In this document: positions 15,311 to 24,045 of the stretch, piece by piece
Position numbering within the stretch: position 1 is the first letter of the stretch
Layout of the letters: every line of letters begins with the position of its first letter
Origin: Streptomyces longhuiensis
Lineage (GTDB): Bacteria > Actinomycetota > Actinomycetes > Streptomycetales > Streptomycetaceae
Assembly: GCF_020616555.1 (NCBI RefSeq)
Contig: NZ_CP085173.1
Location: 6,960,001 to 7,024,000, forward strand
Reading direction: 5' to 3'
DNA: 64,000 bases
The notes under the pieces: generated by a model
Database searches by the model: none
What the model saw: only the letters and a program-made list of their open reading frames with translations
What the model was told of the DNA's origin: nothing
Translations under genes and position numbers: made by a program

Positions 15311-16141
15311 ATGCGTCGTCCCTTCGCCCGAACGCCGTTCCGGGCGCCTGTCCTGCTGGCGGCGGCGGCCTTGCTGCCCCTGGCTTGCCCCGCCCCTTCG
15401 GCGGCGGACAGTGTCGTCATCGGGGGCCGGTCGGTCCGGGTGGCCGACAGTCCGTGGATGGTGGCGCTCTCCAGTCGTGACCGGTTCGGGGGTACCCGAT
15501 CCGGTCAGTTCTGCGGGGGTGTCGTGGTCGGTCGGTCGACCGTCATGACTGCCGCCCACTGTCTGAGTCCTGAGGTCCTGGGCACCGCGCTCCGGGCCGT
15601 GGGCGATCTCAAGGTCATCGCGGGGCGTGACGACCTGCGGACCGATTCGGGCGCTGAGATCCCGGTACGCCGTACCTGGGTCAACCCCGACTACGACCCC
15701 GAAACCAACTCCGGAGATGTGGCGGTCGTCACGCTGAAGGCGCCGCTGCCCGAGGGATACGTTATCCCGATGGCGGGGGCGGGGGACTCCGCGTACGTGT
15801 CCGGGACCGCCGCCGCGGTCTACGGCTGGGGCGACACCACGGGGGCCGGTGATTACGCGAACACGCTGCGGGCCGGGGACGTGCAGGTGCTCAGTGACTC
15901 CGCGTGCAAGGCGGCCTATCCGGGCAGCTCCGAGGGGACGTTCCGCGCTCGCACGATGCTGTGCGCGGGGGTGTCGCAGGGCGGGCGGGATGCCTGCCAG
16001 GGGGACAGCGGTGGCCCTCTCGTGGCGCACGGGCGTCTGATCGGGCTCGTGTCCTGGGGGAACGGCTGTGGGCGCCCTGGGAGCCCTGGCGTCTACGCCC
16101 GGGTGTCGGAGGCCATGCGTGTCATGCCGGAGCCCATCTGA
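15311..16141 (+). CDS. Secreted trypsin-like serine protease
   Basis: A 276-residue chymotrypsin-fold (S1) protease. The N-terminal Arg-rich start and hydrophobic core (APVLLAAAALLPLACPAPSAADS) form a signal peptide, probably cut near residue 32. The mature part begins VVIGGRSVRVADSPWMVAL. The catalytic triad is visible: His in TAAHC (near 80), Asp in NSGDVAVV (near 137) and Ser in CQGDSGGPL (near 233). Cysteines around these suggest three disulfides, and the SWGNGCGRPGSPGVYARV segment closes the fold. The Asp before GDSGG (DACQGDSGG) suggests trypsin-like Arg/Lys specificity. It sits alone between the hrdB terminator and a convergent hairpin. Its substrate is unknown. Confidence 0.93.
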   Translation: MRRPFARTPFRAPVLLAAAALLPLACPAPSAADSVVIGGRSVRVADSPWMVALSSRDRFGGTRSGQFCGGVVVGRSTVMTAAHCLSPEVLGTALRAVGDLKVIAGRDDLRTDSGAEIPVRRTWVNPDYDPETNSGDVAVVTLKAPLPEGYVIPMAGAGDSAYVSGTAAAVYGWGDTTGAGDYANTLRAGDVQVLSDSACKAAYPGSSEGTFRARTMLCAGVSQGGRDACQGDSGGPLVAHGRLIGLVSWGNGCGRPGSPGVYARVSEAMRVMPEPI

Positions 16142-16185
16142 CGCCCTCAGGGCGCCTACGGGCATATGCCGGGCTGATGCGAGGA

Positions 16186-16221
16186 CGGGCGGCCACCCTG
16201 TGGTGCAGGGATGGCCGCCCG
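16186..16221. terminator. Convergent-gene hairpin terminator
   Basis: CGGGCGGCCACCCTG (16186-16200) pairs with CAGGG-A-TGGCCGCCCG (16206-16221), a 15-bp stem with one bulged A and a 5-base loop. It lies between the protease and the convergent DUF7455 gene. Confidence 0.75.
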
Positions 16222-16264
16222 ATCACCGGCCTGGGCCGGAGCTGGCTCGTCGTTGTGCGAGGTG

Positions 16265-16495
16265 TCAGCGTTCCTCGGTCTCGGCGCTTGCCGGAGCGGC
16301 GGTCAGGCGCTCCGTCTCGTCCTGTATCTCAGCGGCGATCTTCTTGAGTTCCGGCTCGAACTTGCGGCCATGGTGGGCGCAGAAGAGCAGTTCACCACCG
16401 CTGATGAGCACGACGCGCAGATATGCCTGGGCGCCGCAACGGTCACAGCGGTCAGCGGCCGTCAGTGGGCTCGCGGGGGTCAGAACAGTAGTCAC
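16265..16495 (-). CDS. Small zinc-ribbon protein (DUF7455 type)
   Basis: A 76-residue protein starting with GTG at 16495. Residues 17-41 carry CDRCGAQAYLRVVL...LLFCAHH, a Cys-X2-Cys pair followed by Cys and His residues, the pattern of a small zinc ribbon. The tail (RKFEPELKKIAAEIQDETERL) is a charged helix. This family is widespread and well conserved in Streptomyces, and its role is unknown. A zinc-dependent nucleic-acid- or protein-binding adaptor is plausible. It is convergent with the protease and divergent from parE. Confidence 0.8.
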   Translation of the reverse strand: MTTVLTPASPLTAADRCDRCGAQAYLRVVLISGGELLFCAHHGRKFEPELKKIAAEIQDETERLTAAPASAETEER

Positions 16496-16936
16496 GTCGC
16501 CTCTTCTCTAGCTCGACGAGCTGTCGTACCAGGGTCAACATCCAACCAGGCCGAAAACGTTCCCGCTCGTGGCTTTTCCTCGAAAAATCTTTCCGAGGGG
16601 CTGTCTGCTGCCGGTTGGCGGCGAATGTGCCGTATTGCGTCTCTTACGTGTCTTACGGGTTCGCGCGTTCCGTCAGGGTCGGTCCTCGCCGACTGGCTTG
16701 TCGGTTTGTTCATGAGGACGTGCCCGGAGCCTAAATGGTTCATGCGCCGAAGGGAACGTGATGTGTGCTTCACCCCATCGAGGGATCGAACACGCATACG
16801 ATGCTGGACTAGTCTGGGCAGAGGCGAGGGTTGCGTTACAACGGCTCTACCAGGCCTCGGTACCCTCTGAGCGGCGACCGAAGCCGACCCCTTACCCAAA
16901 AGGGTTCCAACTGAAATTCAGCGAGGAGCGAACTGC
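16496..16936. other. Divergent intergenic region between the zinc-ribbon gene and parE
   Basis: A 441-base stretch with AT-richer patches. It has a small inverted repeat CCTCG-N11-CGAGG at about 16578-16598 and two nearby TCTTACG copies around 16643-16660. I see no gene with coding bias and no convincing -35/-10 pair. It probably carries two back-to-back promoters and the parE leader. The parE ribosome binding site (AGCGAGGAGCG) is at its right edge. Confidence 0.5.
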
Positions 16937-19072
16937 GTGACCGCCGAAACGTCCGTGCCGTCCACAGCGCTGCTGACCGGAGCAGGCGGCATCGTGGACA
17001 AGGACAGTTCCAACTACACCGCGCGGCACCTGCTCGTCCTTGAGGGACTCGAGGCCGTACGCAAGCGCCCAGGCATGTACATCGGGTCGACGGACAGCCG
17101 TGGCCTGATGCACTGCCTCTGGGAAATCATCGACAACTCCGTCGATGAGGCCCTCGGCGGTTATTGCGACTACATCGAGGTCATCCTCCACGACGACGCC
17201 TCCGTAGAGGTGCGGGACAACGGCCGCGGTATCCCCGTGGACGTCGAGCCCAAGACCGGACTCTCCGGGGTCGAGGTCGTCATGACCAAGCTGCACGCGG
17301 GCGGCAAGTTCGGCGGAGGGTCCTACGCGGCCTCCGGCGGCCTGCACGGCGTGGGTGCATCCGTGGTGAACGCGCTCTCCGCGCGGCTCGACGTCGAGGT
17401 CGACCGCGGCGGGAACACGCACGCCATCAGCTTCCGTCGCGGCGTCCCCGGCGCCTTCGCCAAGCAGGGGCCCGACGCGGCCTTCGACTCCTCCGCGCGC
17501 CTCAGCAAGGTCAAGCGGGTGCCGAAGAATCGCACCGGCACGCGCGTGCGCTACTGGGCCGACCGCCAGATCTTCCTCAAGGACGCCAAGCTGTCCCTGG
17601 AGAACCTGCACCAGCGCGCCCGCCAGACCGCGTTCCTCGTGCCCGGCCTGACCATCGTCGTGCGCGACGAGTACGGGCTCGGTGACGGCGGCAGCAAGGG
17701 CGAGGAATCCTTCCGCTTCGACGGCGGCATCAGCGAGTTCTGCGAGTACCTCGCCGCCGACAAGCCGGTCTGCGACGTCGTCCGCTTCTCCGGGCAGGGC
17801 ACCTTCAAGGAGACCGTCCCCGTCCTCGACGACCACGGTCAGATGACGCCGACCGAGGTCACCCGCGAGCTCGGCGTGGACATCGCGCTGCGCTGGGGCA
17901 CCGGTTACGACACGACACTGAGGTCGTTCGTCAACATCATCGCCACCCCCAAGGGCGGCACCCACGTGACCGGCTTCGAGCGCTCGCTCACCAAGACGAT
18001 GAACGAGGTGCTGCGCGCCCAGAAGCTGCTGCGCGTCGCCGAGGACGACGTCGTCAAGGACGACGCCCTCGAGGGCCTGACGGCCGTCGTCACGGTGCGT
18101 CTCGCCGAGCCGCAGTTCGAGGGCCAGACCAAGGAGGTGCTCGGCACCTCGGCGGCCAACAGGATCGTCGCGAACGTCGTGGCCAAGGAGCTCAAGGCGT
18201 TCCTGACCTCCACCAAGCGCGACGCGAAGGCCCAGGCCCGCGCCGTCATGGAGAAGGCCGTCGCCGCCGCCCGTACGCGGATCGCGGCCCGGCAGCACAA
18301 GGACGCGCAGCGCAGGAAGACGGCCCTCGAGTCGTCGTCGCTGCCGGCCAAGCTCGCCGACTGCCGCAGCGACGACGTGGAGCGCAGCGAGCTCTTCATC
18401 GTCGAGGGTGACTCCGCGCTCGGCACCGCCAAGCTGGCCCGGAACTCCGAGTTCCAGGCGCTCCTGCCGATCCGCGGCAAGATCCTCAACGTTCAGAAGT
18501 CGTCCGTGTCGGACATGCTGAAGAACGCCGAGTGCGGCGCGATCATCCAGGTCATAGGAGCCGGGTCGGGGCGGACCTTCGACATCGACGCCGCGCGCTA
18601 CGGAAAGATCATCCTGCTCGTCGACGCCGACGTCGACGGCGCACACATCCGGACCCTGCTCCTGACCCTCTTCCAGCGCTACATGCGGCCGATGATCGAG
18701 GCGGGCCGCGTGTTCGCCGCGGTGCCGCCGCTGCACCGCATCGAGCTCGTCCAGCCGAAGAAGGGCCAGGACAAGTACGTCTACACGTACTCGGACCGCG
18801 AGCTGCGCGAGACGCTCCTCGAGTACCAGCGCAAGGGCGTGCGCTACAAGGACTCGATCCAGCGTTACAAGGGTCTCGGAGAGATGGACGCCGACCAGCT
18901 GGCCGAGACCACGATGGACCCGCGCCACCGCACGCTGCGCCGGATCAACATCGGCGAGCTGGACGCCGCGGAGCAGGTCTTCGATCTGCTCATGGGCACG
19001 GACGTGGCGCCGCGCAAGGAGTTCATCAGCAGCTCGGCCGCGACGCTCGACCGCTCGCGCATCGACGCCTAG
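16937..19072 (+). CDS. parE: DNA topoisomerase IV subunit B (second GyrB-type protein)
   Basis: A 711-residue type IIA topoisomerase ATPase subunit. The GHKL ATPase begins near residue 36 (LEGLEAVRKRPGMYIGSTDSRGLMHCLWEIIDNSVDEALGG, with the Mg/ATP Asn in IIDNS), then DNGRGIP and GGLHGVGASVVNALS. The TOPRIM region starts at SELFIVEGDSALGTAK, with DADVDG-type acidic metal residues (LLVDADVDGAHIRTLLL), and ends with the conserved YKGLGEMDADQL. GTG 16937 is preceded by a good ribosome binding site. The true gyrB/gyrA pair of Streptomyces lies near oriC. With parC 17 kb away this encodes topoisomerase IV, which decatenates chromosomes. It ends at a strong hairpin. Confidence 0.95.
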   Translation: MTAETSVPSTALLTGAGGIVDKDSSNYTARHLLVLEGLEAVRKRPGMYIGSTDSRGLMHCLWEIIDNSVDEALGGYCDYIEVILHDDASVEVRDNGRGIPVDVEPKTGLSGVEVVMTKLHAGGKFGGGSYAASGGLHGVGASVVNALSARLDVEVDRGGNTHAISFRRGVPGAFAKQGPDAAFDSSARLSKVKRVPKNRTGTRVRYWADRQIFLKDAKLSLENLHQRARQTAFLVPGLTIVVRDEYGLGDGGSKGEESFRFDGGISEFCEYLAADKPVCDVVRFSGQGTFKETVPVLDDHGQMTPTEVTRELGVDIALRWGTGYDTTLRSFVNIIATPKGGTHVTGFERSLTKTMNEVLRAQKLLRVAEDDVVKDDALEGLTAVVTVRLAEPQFEGQTKEVLGTSAANRIVANVVAKELKAFLTSTKRDAKAQARAVMEKAVAAARTRIAARQHKDAQRRKTALESSSLPAKLADCRSDDVERSELFIVEGDSALGTAKLARNSEFQALLPIRGKILNVQKSSVSDMLKNAECGAIIQVIGAGSGRTFDIDAARYGKIILLVDADVDGAHIRTLLLTLFQRYMRPMIEAGRVFAAVPPLHRIELVQPKKGQDKYVYTYSDRELRETLLEYQRKGVRYKDSIQRYKGLGEMDADQLAETTMDPRHRTLRRINIGELDAAEQVFDLLMGTDVAPRKEFISSSAATLDRSRIDA

Positions 19073-19094
19073 CCGACCCAGGGCCGACCCGGAC

Positions 19095-19122
19095 GCCGGC
19101 TCCACCCACGGGTGGAGCCGGC
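19095..19122 (+). terminator. Terminator after parE
   Basis: GCCGGCTCCACCC (19095-19107) pairs perfectly with GGGTGGAGCCGGC (19110-19122), 23 bases after the stop. A second copy of the ACCCACG motif follows. Confidence 0.75.
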
Positions 19123-19273
19123 TGATCCACCCACGATCCACCCCAGCTCCGATCTCGTGAGCTGGGCTTTTCCGTAACTTCGAAGATGTTGCTCGACGTC
19201 GCCGCTCGGCGTCGTCCGGCGAAGTTCTCGAAATCCTCGAAATCCTCGAAGTCACGGAAAGTCGGAGGCCGCC

Positions 19274-19798
19274 ATGTCCGGGCTCACCAATGTGCTGGTG
19301 ATCATCGCCGTCGTCGTGCTGGTGGTCGTCCGTCAGTTCAAGGCGCAGCCGATCACCATGGACAAGCGCTGGTGGGTCGTGCCCGCCGTGCTCGTCTTCA
19401 TGGCCGTGCGCAAGCCGGACCTCCTCGACCCCCACCACCAGGCACTCTCGGCCTCGCTCATGGGCGTCGAGCTGCTCGTCGGTCTCGCCATCGGCGCCGG
19501 CTGGGCCTGGACGACCCGTCTGTGGACCGCGCAGGACGGCACCGTGTGGAGCAGGAGCACCAAGGCCAGCGGCGCCGTCTGGATCGTGGGTGTGGCCGTA
19601 CGGGCAGGTCTCTACGCCGCAGGCGCGGCCTTCGGCATCAAGCAGGGCAGCGCCGCCCTCATGCTCGCCCTGGCCGCCACCCTGCTCGTCCGCTCCGGAG
19701 TCCTCATCTGGCGTGCGCAGTCCCTGCAGACTGCACACCAGGGGGCCGGGGCGTACGGTGACGGCGTGCCCGCGCCGTCGTGGAAGGACCGTGTGTGA
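19274..19798 (+). CDS. Integral membrane protein, DUF1453-like
   Basis: A 174-residue membrane protein with about four hydrophobic segments: residues 4-19 (NVLVIIAVVVLVVVR), 35-45 (VVPAVLVFMAV), 62-80 (MGVELLVGLAIGAGWAWTT) and 100-150 (AVWIVGVAVRAGLYAAGAAFGIKQGSAALMLALAATLLVRSGVL). The pattern resembles the DUF1453/CcdC-like family. Its TGA overlaps the GTG of the following sensor kinase (GTGTGA junction), so the two are translationally coupled and the membrane protein may be an accessory of the two-component system. ATG 19274 follows a GGAGG-type ribosome binding site. Confidence 0.75.
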   Translation: MSGLTNVLVIIAVVVLVVVRQFKAQPITMDKRWWVVPAVLVFMAVRKPDLLDPHHQALSASLMGVELLVGLAIGAGWAWTTRLWTAQDGTVWSRSTKASGAVWIVGVAVRAGLYAAGAAFGIKQGSAALMLALAATLLVRSGVLIWRAQSLQTAHQGAGAYGDGVPAPSWKDRV

Positions 19799-20949
19799 CG
19801 CCCGGAGCCTGGACCAGCTGGCCCTCGCGGGAGGCGCTCTCCCGCGAAGGGCTCACGCGGGCGCGGCGGGTCCTGGCCCGCGTCGTGCGAGGGGTCGCGC
19901 TCACGGCTCTCGTGTGGACCGCGGCAGCGGAGCGTGGCGTGCACGGCTGGGCCGTCGCCCTGGCGCCGGTCGCGCTCATCGCTTGCGGCGCCGCGGCCTG
20001 GGGGTTCTTCCGGACCACGCTGGAACACCTGCTGTGGCCCTCCGTGGGACTGCTTGCCCTCCTGCTGGGCGCGGCATTCGCGGCGGAGCAGGCAGGGTTC
20101 AGAGGGCCGGCGCTCGTCCTGTGGTGCGGCTGCGCCGTCACAGCTCTGGAGCGGCTGCCCCTGGTCGCGGCCATTCCTCTCACGGCCGGCGCGCTCACCG
20201 GGTTCGCGGTCCTGAACAACGACGCATGGTTCACCACGGCGGTCACCACCATCGGGCTCTGCCTCGCGGGATACGTCCTGCGCCTCGACGCGGAGGCGAG
20301 AGGAAGCGCCCAGCGGCTGCTCCGTCAGGAGCGGGCCGCGAGGGCCGCGGAGGCGGAATCCGCCGCGCTGGCCGAGCGGGCTCGGATCGCGCGGGAGATC
20401 CATGACGTGCTGGCGCACAGCCTCTCCGCCCAGCTCGTCCACCTCGAAGCGGCCCGTCTGCTCATCGAGCGGGGCGCGGATCTCGACCAGATCCACGAGC
20501 GGGTCGTCGCCGCCCGGGGCATGGCACGTGACGGGCTCACGGAGACGCGCCAGGCACTCTCGGCGCTGCGCGGTGAGATGACCCCGCTGGAGGACTTCCT
20601 GCGCGAGCTCGTCGCCACGGACGGTGCGACGGTCTCGGTGGAGGGTGTGCGGCGCCCGCTGTCCGTGGAGGCGTCACAGACCGTACGCAGGGTCGCCCAG
20701 GAGGCCCTGACGAACGTACGCAAACACGCGTCGGGTGCGAAGGCGCAGGTGAGACTGGAGTACGGCGCCGCCGAAGTGACCCTTGAGGTAAGGGATTCGG
20801 GTTCGGCCGCGCCGGCGGGAGAGCTCACTGTCAGTGGCTCCGGCTACGGTCTGTTGGGGATGAGGGAGCGTGCGGAGCTTCTCGGCGGCACGCTCGTGGC
20901 AGGGCCGTGCGAGGAGGGTTTCGTAGTGAAGCTGAAGGTACCCGCATGA
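19795..20949 (+). CDS. Two-component sensor histidine kinase, NarL/DesK family
   Basis: A 384-residue histidine kinase. Several N-terminal hydrophobic segments (about 25-160) form a membrane sensor. The dimerisation/phosphoacceptor motif REIHDVLAHSLSAQLVHLEAARLL (His near 203) is the HisKA_3 type, and the ATPase N-box QEALTNVRKHA is near 304. The catalytic domain ends with GYGLLGMRERAELLGGTL. It starts at GTG 19795, overlapping the preceding stop, and its own TGA overlaps the ATG of the response regulator (ATGA at 20946), so it is in one tightly coupled operon. The ligand is unknown; the DUF485/ActP permease downstream suggests acetate or a related organic acid. Confidence 0.9.
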   Translation: MTPGAWTSWPSREALSREGLTRARRVLARVVRGVALTALVWTAAAERGVHGWAVALAPVALIACGAAAWGFFRTTLEHLLWPSVGLLALLLGAAFAAEQAGFRGPALVLWCGCAVTALERLPLVAAIPLTAGALTGFAVLNNDAWFTTAVTTIGLCLAGYVLRLDAEARGSAQRLLRQERAARAAEAESAALAERARIAREIHDVLAHSLSAQLVHLEAARLLIERGADLDQIHERVVAARGMARDGLTETRQALSALRGEMTPLEDFLRELVATDGATVSVEGVRRPLSVEASQTVRRVAQEALTNVRKHASGAKAQVRLEYGAAEVTLEVRDSGSAAPAGELTVSGSGYGLLGMRERAELLGGTLVAGPCEEGFVVKLKVPA

Positions 20950-21791
20950 GCGGGACGGGCGCGGGGGCGAACGGGGCGGATCGCGCGGCGGACGCGGCAG
21001 GTTCGCAGACAGGCGCGGCAGATGTGTCGGCAGGTTCACAGGCAGGCGCGGCAGACGCGGCGACAGGTTCGCAGGCAGGCGCCGCGGACTCGGCCGGTTC
21101 GCTGGCAAGTGGTGCGGCGCGCAGGGACGCCAGAGTGGTGGTCGCCGATGACCAGACCGTCGTGCGCGAGGGCATCGTGATGTTGCTCGGGCTGCTGCCG
21201 GGCATCGAGGTGGTCGGAGCGGCCGGTGACGGGGACGAGGCCGTCGCGCTCGTCGCCCAACTCGCTCCGGACGTCGTCCTCATGGACCTGCGCATGCCAC
21301 GCTGTGACGGGGTGGAGGCGACGCGGCGGATCCGCTCGGAGTACCCCGGGACCCAGGTCGTCATCCTGACCACCTACGCGGACGACGAGTCGCTGTTCCC
21401 CGCGCTCAAGGCCGGAGCCCGCGGCTATCTCACCAAGGACGCGGGCGGCGACGAGATCGTGCGGGCCGTCGAGGACGTGCTCTCCGGTGACGCGGGCCTT
21501 TCCCCGAAGATCCAGCGCCGCCTCCTGGAGCGCCTCTCGGAACCCGCACCGGCCCCCGCGCCGGTGGATCCGCCCGACGGGATCACCGCGCGCGAGGCCG
21601 AAGTTCTGAGGCTCATCGCCGAGGGGCTCACCAATCAGGAGATCGCCCGCGCCCTGCATGTCTCCACCGCGACGGTGAAGACACACATCAACAATCTCTT
21701 CGCCAAGACCGGCCTCAAGGACCGGGCGCAGGCGGTGCGGTATGCCTATCGACACGGCCTTGTTCAGCCACCGGGGTCGTCCATCACCTAA
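20946..21791 (+). CDS. Response regulator, NarL/LuxR family, with N-terminal repeat extension
   Basis: A 281-residue response regulator. Residues 1-60 are an unusual low-complexity extension built of 10-11-residue repeats (GSQAGAAD cores; 33-bp units at 21000, 21033 and 21066). The receiver begins near 63 (ARVVVADDQTVVREG), with phosphoacceptor Asp in VVLMDLRMPRCDG and Lys in GYLTKDAG. The LuxR-type HTH (TAREAEVLRLIAEGLTNQEIARALHVSTATVKTHINNLFAKTGLKDRAQAV) is near 215-265. The ATG overlaps the kinase stop. Targets are unknown; the adjacent permease genes begin 95 bases downstream and are plausible. Confidence 0.9.
   Translation: MSGTGAGANGADRAADAAGSQTGAADVSAGSQAGAADAATGSQAGAADSAGSLASGAARRDARVVVADDQTVVREGIVMLLGLLPGIEVVGAAGDGDEAVALVAQLAPDVVLMDLRMPRCDGVEATRRIRSEYPGTQVVILTTYADDESLFPALKAGARGYLTKDAGGDEIVRAVEDVLSGDAGLSPKIQRRLLERLSEPAPAPAPVDPPDGITAREAEVLRLIAEGLTNQEIARALHVSTATVKTHINNLFAKTGLKDRAQAVRYAYRHGLVQPPGSSIT
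21000..21116 (+). repeat. 33-bp coding tandem repeat in the response regulator N-terminus
   Basis: Units begin at 21000, 21033 and 21066 (the last is 30 bases), with a decayed fourth at 21096. Each starts GGTTCGCAG or a near variant and encodes Gly-Ser-Gln-Ala-Gly-Ala-Ala-Asp plus two or three residues. It lies wholly before the receiver domain, so copy number could vary without touching the fold. Confidence 0.75.
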
Positions 21792-21886
21792 TGGGGTGAA
21801 GGGGGATGTGAGAAGAGTCCGGGATCTTCCCGTTCTGCCCATCCTTGGGCTCGCGGCCTAAGTGGCCCGCGGACAAGGAGAGTTCG

Positions 21887-22384
21887 GTGGAGAAGCACGA
21901 CGGGCGCGAGGTGGCGCAGACCCGGGCCGGTGATCGCGGTGTTCTCGGCGATCCCTGGTACGACGCGCTGGCCTCCGGGTGGGGCGAGTTGGACGGCACG
22001 GGGGCCCCGGCCCCGGCCGTACCTCCCCAGGCCGCGCCCCCGGAGCGGAGCGCGGCCGCGATCTATCTGGAGGTGCAGCGCAGCGCCGCCTTCCAGGAAG
22101 TGCGCAGCCGCTACCGGAGGTTCGTCATTCCGGCCGCCGCGGCCTTCTTCGCCTGGTATCTCGCGTACATCCTGGCGGCGACGACGGCCCCAGGTCTGAT
22201 GGGCAGGCCCGTCGCGGGCGCGGTGAACGTGGCGATGCTGGCAGGGCTGGGGCAGTTCCTGAGCACCTTCCTTCTGACGTGGCTGTACTCGCGCCATGCA
22301 CGGTTGCGAAGGGACCGCGCGGCGCTCGAACTGCGCTGGGACACCCAGGAGATGACGCGAGTGATCGAGGGTGGACAGCGGTGA
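21887..22384 (+). CDS. DUF485-family membrane protein (acetate permease partner)
   Basis: A 165-residue protein. Residues 1-55 are a polar, Pro/Ala-rich N-terminus. The DUF485 domain follows, with two hydrophobic segments: residues 80-100 (RFVIPAAAAFFAWYLAYILAATT) and about 112-135 (GAVNVAMLAGLGQFLSTFLLTWLY). It ends with a charged helix (ARLRRDRAALELRWDTQEMTRV). GTG 21887 is chosen because AAGGAG lies seven bases upstream; a frame to 21845 exists without a site. DUF485 proteins (YjcH type) almost always precede an ActP-type symporter, and here the TGA overlaps the GTG of that gene (GTGA junction). Confidence 0.88.
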   Translation: MEKHDGREVAQTRAGDRGVLGDPWYDALASGWGELDGTGAPAPAVPPQAAPPERSAAAIYLEVQRSAAFQEVRSRYRRFVIPAAAAFFAWYLAYILAATTAPGLMGRPVAGAVNVAMLAGLGQFLSTFLLTWLYSRHARLRRDRAALELRWDTQEMTRVIEGGQR

Positions 22385-23973
22385 CCGGGAACCATCAGAC
22401 GCTGGCGCTGCTGCTGTTCAGCGTGTTCGTCGCCGTCACCCTGGCGATCACCACCTGGGTGAGCCGCAACAGGCACGGCTCGGCGGAAGAGTTCTACGCG
22501 GGCGGGCGGCTCTTCTCGCCCATGGAGAACGGTTTCGCCATCGCGGGCGACTACATGTCGGCCGCCTCCTTCCTCGGTATCTCGGGCCTGATCGCACTCT
22601 TCGGCTACGACGGTCTGCTCTACTCGGTCGGGTTCCTCGTCGCCTGGCTCGTCGTGCTGCTGCTGGTCGCCGAACTCGTGCGCAACTGCGGGCGGTTCAC
22701 GCTCGCCGACGTCATCGCCGCCAGGATGCGGGAGCGTCCCGTGCGGATCGCGGCGGGAACTTCCTCGGTGACGGTGTCCGTTCTCTATCTGGTGGCGCAG
22801 ATGGTGGGTGCGGGCAGCCTGGTCGCGCTGCTGCTCGGCAGCACCGGCGGAGCCGTACAGGCATGGACCGTCGTCGGTGTCGGCGGGCTCATGGTCATCT
22901 ATGTGTCGCTGGGAGGGATGCGCGCCACCACCTGGATCCAGATCGTCAAGGCGGTCCTGCTCATGGGCGGGGCGATCACCCTGACCGTGCTCGTCCTGGT
23001 GCGTTTCCACGGGGACTTCGACCAGCTGCTGCGTACGGCGGCGCAGCGCAGCGGGCACGGAGCCGCGTTCCTCGCGCCCGGACTCAAGTACGGCGGCGAC
23101 TGGACCGCGCGGCTCGACTTCATCAGCCTGGGGCTTGCGCTCGTGCTCGGCACTGCCGGGCTGCCGCACATCCTGTCGCGCTTCTACACCGTTCCGACGG
23201 CACGGGCCGCGCGCCGCTCGGTCATCTGGTCCATCGGACTCATCGGCAGCTTCTACCTGATGACCATCGTGCTCGGTTTCGGTGCGGCGGCGATCGTGGG
23301 CTCCGACACCGTGCGCGGTTCGAACGCGGCGGGGAACACCGCGGTTCCGCTGCTCGCCCTCGACCTGGGCGGCGGTCCGGACTCCACAGGTGGAACGGTT
23401 CTGTTCGCGGTGGTCGCGGCCGTCGCCTTCGCCACGATCCTCGCCGTCGTCGCCGGGATCACGCTCGCCTCCTCGGCGTCCGTGGCCCACGACCTGTACG
23501 CGTCCCTGCGACGGCCCCATGCCAAGCCGCGCAGCGAGGTCGCCGTGGCCCGCGTCGCCGCGGCCGGAATCGGCGTGGTCGCGATCGCTCTGGGGCTGCT
23601 CGCCCGCGACCTCAATGTGGCGTTCCTCGTGGGCCTCGCCTTCGCCGTGGCGGCCTCCGCGAATCTGCCCGTACTGCTGTACTCGCTGTTCTGGCGGAAT
23701 TTCACCACGCGCGGCGCCGTGTGGTCCGTCTACGGAGGGCTCGTGCCCGCCCTCATCCTGGTGGTCCTGTCACCCGTCGTGTCCGGCAGCGAGACCTCGC
23801 TGTTCCCCGGCGCGGACTTCCAGTTCTTCCCGCTGGAGAACCCCGGCCTCGTCTCCATTCCCCTCGGATTCCTGGCGGGCTGGCTCGGCACGGTCACCTC
23901 GCCCGAGCCACCGGACGAGGCCAAGCACGCGGAGACGGAGGTGCGTGCGCTGACCGGGGCGGGAGCCGTCTGA
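22381..23973 (+). CDS. actP: Sodium/solute symporter, acetate permease ActP type
   Basis: A 530-residue SSS-family symporter with about 13 transmembrane segments. Characteristic segments are the FYAGGRLFSPMENGFAIAGDYMSAASFLGISGLI block (near 40-75), the GTAGLPHILSRFYTVP motif near 258 and the RAARRSVIWSIGLIGSFYLMTIVLGFGAA stretch. ActP-type proteins import acetate, glyoxylate or short-chain monocarboxylates using a cation gradient. GTG 22381 overlaps the DUF485 stop. Upstream lies the NarL two-component system in the same direction, so this may be a sensing-plus-uptake unit for carbon acids. The precise substrate is inference; the family assignment is solid. Confidence 0.88.
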   Translation: MTGNHQTLALLLFSVFVAVTLAITTWVSRNRHGSAEEFYAGGRLFSPMENGFAIAGDYMSAASFLGISGLIALFGYDGLLYSVGFLVAWLVVLLLVAELVRNCGRFTLADVIAARMRERPVRIAAGTSSVTVSVLYLVAQMVGAGSLVALLLGSTGGAVQAWTVVGVGGLMVIYVSLGGMRATTWIQIVKAVLLMGGAITLTVLVLVRFHGDFDQLLRTAAQRSGHGAAFLAPGLKYGGDWTARLDFISLGLALVLGTAGLPHILSRFYTVPTARAARRSVIWSIGLIGSFYLMTIVLGFGAAAIVGSDTVRGSNAAGNTAVPLLALDLGGGPDSTGGTVLFAVVAAVAFATILAVVAGITLASSASVAHDLYASLRRPHAKPRSEVAVARVAAAGIGVVAIALGLLARDLNVAFLVGLAFAVAASANLPVLLYSLFWRNFTTRGAVWSVYGGLVPALILVVLSPVVSGSETSLFPGADFQFFPLENPGLVSIPLGFLAGWLGTVTSPEPPDEAKHAETEVRALTGAGAV

Positions 23974-23998
23974 GGGCCGCGCCCCACACATGCGGCCC
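23974..23998. terminator. Weak hairpin between actP and convergent regulator
   Basis: GGGCCGC (23974-23980) and GCGGCCC (23992-23998) form a 7-bp stem around an 11-base loop, immediately after the actP stop. Confidence 0.4.
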
Positions 23999-24045
23999 GA
24001 GCCCTCGCGCGGCTGACCCCGGAATGCTCAGGTCACCTCGGCCCC

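Noticed and set aside
16892..19738. 948-codon minus-strand frame opposite parE
   Set aside because: Antisense shadow of parE, with no recognisable motif and wrong codon-position bias.
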